From contig NZ_FNAD01000006.1 of the NCBI RefSeq assembly GCF_900101745.1, positions 124,001 through 188,000 on the forward strand: a stretch of DNA of 64,000 nucleotides. The letters run 5' to 3'. Origin of the DNA: Glycomyces harbinensis (GTDB lineage: Bacteria; Actinomycetota; Actinomycetes; Mycobacteriales; Micromonosporaceae). Below are positions 62,293 through 64,000 of this stretch, one piece after another. The notes below the pieces were generated by a model. The model saw only the letters and a program-made list of their open reading frames with translations, was not told the DNA's origin and made no database searches. Both the position numbers and the translations under genes were made by a program. How positions within the stretch are numbered: position 1 is the stretch's first letter; every line of letters starts with the position of its first letter.

Positions 62293-63621
62293 ATGAACCG
62301 ACGACAGCGCCTCGCGGCGATCGTCGCGGGATCGGCCACGGCCGTCGCCACCGCTCTCGGTGCGGGCTTCATGCTCAGTCCCAACGCGGGCGCGCAGGAC
62401 GGCGTCACCGCGCAGGCGCAAGCCCTGTGGACGAACCCGAACACGCAGGCGGCCGAATGGGTCGCGGACAACCCCAACGACTGGCGCGCGGCCATGATCC
62501 GCGACCGCGTCGCGGAGACCCCCTCGGGCACCTGGTTCACCCAGTACAACCCGAACACGATCCGGTCCCAGGTGCAGGAGGTGGTCTCCGCGGCCGCCGC
62601 CGAGGGCGCCGCGCCGACCATGGTCGTCTACAACATCCCCAACCGCGACTGCGGCGGCCACTCGGGCGGCGGCGCCCCCGACCACCAGTCCTACCGCAAC
62701 TGGGTCGACCAGTTCGCCGCCGGGCTCTCCGGACCGGCCTACATCATCCTCGAGCCCGACACCCTCCCGCACGAGTGCTCCGACAGCAACCAGCGCCAGC
62801 AGATCAACCAGTCCCTGACCCACGCGACCCAGGCGATCAAGAGGGCCGACTCGCAGGCCAAGGTCTACATCGACATCGGCAACTCCGACTGGCTCGAACC
62901 TTCCACGGCGGCCCAGCGCCTCCAGGACGCCGGCGTCCAGTACGCCGACGGCTTCGCGCTCAACGTCTCGAACTACCGCACCACCCAGGAGACCACCTCC
63001 TACGCCCAGCAGATCCGCAACATCATCGGCTCGAACAAGGGCGCCGTCATCGACACCAGCCGCAACGGCAACGGCCCCTTGGGCAGCGAATGGTGCGACC
63101 CGTCCGGGCGCGCGATCGGCGCCCACCCGACCACCTCCACCGGCATCGCCGGCATCGACGCCTTCCTGTGGGTCAAGCTCGTCGGCGAGGCCGACGGCTG
63201 CGCCGGCTCGGCCGGCCAGTTCATCCCCGACCTGGCCTACCAGCTCGCCAACGCCGCCGGCTCGGACTGGCCCGGCGACGTCGAGCCGACCGACCCGGTC
63301 ACCACCGACGACCCGACCACCGGCGGACCCGCCGAAGGCGACTGCACCGTCCACATCGACGTCGTCAGCTCCTGGAACTCGGGCTGGCAGGGCAAGGTCT
63401 CGATGACCACCGAGCAGGCCGTCAACGGCTGGACGCTCTCGTGGACCTGGCCCGGCGCGCAGTCCGTCACGAGCAGCTGGAACACCCAGTTGACCAGTTC
63501 GGGATCGACGGTCACCGCCAAGGACGTCGGCTGGAACGCCGGCGTCTCGGCCGGTCAGACCAAGGAGCTGTTCGGCTTCGTCGCCTCCGGCCCGGCGGCC
63601 GACTTCGACGTCGAATGCTGA
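62293..63621 (+). CDS. Secreted GH6 cellulase with C-terminal CBM2
   Basis: 442 aa. Signal peptide about 1-34 (PNAGAQ). GH6 barrel (about 40-325) with D119 in [10 protein letters not shown], the acid D156 in [11 protein letters not shown] and D254 in [21 protein letters not shown] at 293 closes the site. The short loops and closeness to bacterial Cel6A suggest an endoglucanase. A Thr/Pro/Asp linker (about 328-349) leads to CBM2 (351-442: [19 protein letters not shown]). ATG 62293 with AGGAG. It breaks the usual rsmB-rpe adjacency. Confidence 0.95.
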   Translation: MNRRQRLAAIVAGSATAVATALGAGFMLSPNAGAQDGVTAQAQALWTNPNTQAAEWVADNPNDWRAAMIRDRVAETPSGTWFTQYNPNTIRSQVQEVVSAAAAEGAAPTMVVYNIPNRDCGGHSGGGAPDHQSYRNWVDQFAAGLSGPAYIILEPDTLPHECSDSNQRQQINQSLTHATQAIKRADSQAKVYIDIGNSDWLEPSTAAQRLQDAGVQYADGFALNVSNYRTTQETTSYAQQIRNIIGSNKGAVIDTSRNGNGPLGSEWCDPSGRAIGAHPTTSTGIAGIDAFLWVKLVGEADGCAGSAGQFIPDLAYQLANAAGSDWPGDVEPTDPVTTDDPTTGGPAEGDCTVHIDVVSSWNSGWQGKVSMTTEQAVNGWTLSWTWPGAQSVTSSWNTQLTSSGSTVTAKDVGWNAGVSAGQTKELFGFVASGPAADFDVEC

Positions 63622-63706
63622 TCCGAACCGTCCACTGCTGACCCGAGGTCACAGTAGGCACCAGGTGTCCGGCCTGCGTCGCGGTTTCGCGACCTACACT
63701 GTCCGT

Positions 63707-64000
63707 GTGGCACAGTTCCAAGCGGCGCAGGCCGACACCGTCATCGCTCCCAGTCTGCTGGCGGCCGACTTCGCCCGCCTCGCCGAGGCGGCCGAAGCCG
63801 TCGACGGGGCCGTCGACTGGCTCCACGTCGACGTCATGGACAACCACTTCGTCCCCAACCTCACGCTCGGCCCGCCCGTCGTGAAGGCGCTCAAGGCCGC
63901 CACCGCCATCCCGCTCGACTGCCACCTCATGATCGAGGACCCGGCCCGCTGGGCCGTCGGCTACGCCGAACTGGGCGCCTACAACGTCACCTTCCACGCC
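63707..64000 (+). CDS. rpe: Ribulose-phosphate 3-epimerase, N-terminal fragment
   Basis: The first 98 codons are visible. [13 protein letters not shown], the metal-site [15 protein letters not shown] and DCHLMIEDP are the family's first three motifs. Pentose phosphate pathway enzyme. GTG 63707 lacks a ribosome site; TACACT (63695-63700) ends 6 nt upstream, suggesting a leaderless mRNA. The gene continues past the window. Confidence 0.95.
   Translation, partial: MAQFQAAQADTVIAPSLLAADFARLAEAAEAVDGAVDWLHVDVMDNHFVPNLTLGPPVVKALKAATAIPLDCHLMIEDPARWAVGYAELGAYNVTFHA

Overview
The window is a high-GC bacterial chromosome segment from an actinomycete. The evidence is the MurT/GatD pair, BldD with its c-di-GMP motif, the actinobacterial IHF (mIHF), a PAC2 protein, a helicase-degenerate PriA, WXG100-type secreted proteins, many GTG starts and probable leaderless genes. 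A Glycomyces-like or Micromonospora-related soil or plant-associated saprophyte fits (two cellulases with CBM2 modules and a beta-galactosidase). The genus is my inference and cannot be proven from the window. I found no tRNA, rRNA, CRISPR array or insertion sequence.

Layout. 0-4.2 kb (minus strand): an MFS exporter fragment and a GH42 beta-galactosidase behind a ROK-type operator, then gatD-murT. 4.8-9.1 kb (plus): the start of a division/cell-wall cluster, mraZ-rsmH-ftsL-ftsI, preceded by a textbook MraZ box array. The usual murE, murF and mraY do not follow. 9.2-17.9 kb: a PAC2 protein, typA (minus), a secreted glucosaminidase, uvrA, a prepilin peptidase and a small secreted repeat protein. 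17.9-21.8 kb (minus): a GH9 cellulase and its probable LacI-type repressor. 22.0-42.7 kb (plus): a dense housekeeping run of aroC, a fused aroK-aroB, aroQ, efp and nusB, then bldD (minus), then pyrR-pyrB-pyrC-carA-carB-pyrD-pyrF, mihF, gmk, rpoZ, coaBC, metK and priA. 42.7-59.2 kb: an accessory block with two STAND (NB-ARC) regulators, a two-component system, a divergent set of type VII secretion-like proteins with a YbaB-family protein, and a GntR/ABC-transporter operon. 59.2-64 kb: def-fmt-rsmB, a GH6 cellulase and the start of rpe.

How parts work together. The shikimate genes form a tightly overlapping operon, as do the pyrimidine genes; the latter have a candidate PyrR-binding loop just ahead of the pyrR ribosome binding site. 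GH9 and GH6, about 42 kb apart, have nearly the same 14-bp LacI/CebR-like operator, so the LacI gene beside GH9 probably controls both as a cellulose regulon. Both cellulases sit in breaks of gene orders that are normally conserved in actinomycetes.

The most unusual part is 48.7-53.6 kb. Two divergent transcription units each encode a small helical partner and a long protein with a WXG-type domain, a Gly-rich linker and an acidic tail. Both long proteins share a C-terminal signature, VWG followed by D(D/N)PY. No secretion ATPase is present in the window, so I read this as an orphan type VII-like substrate locus.
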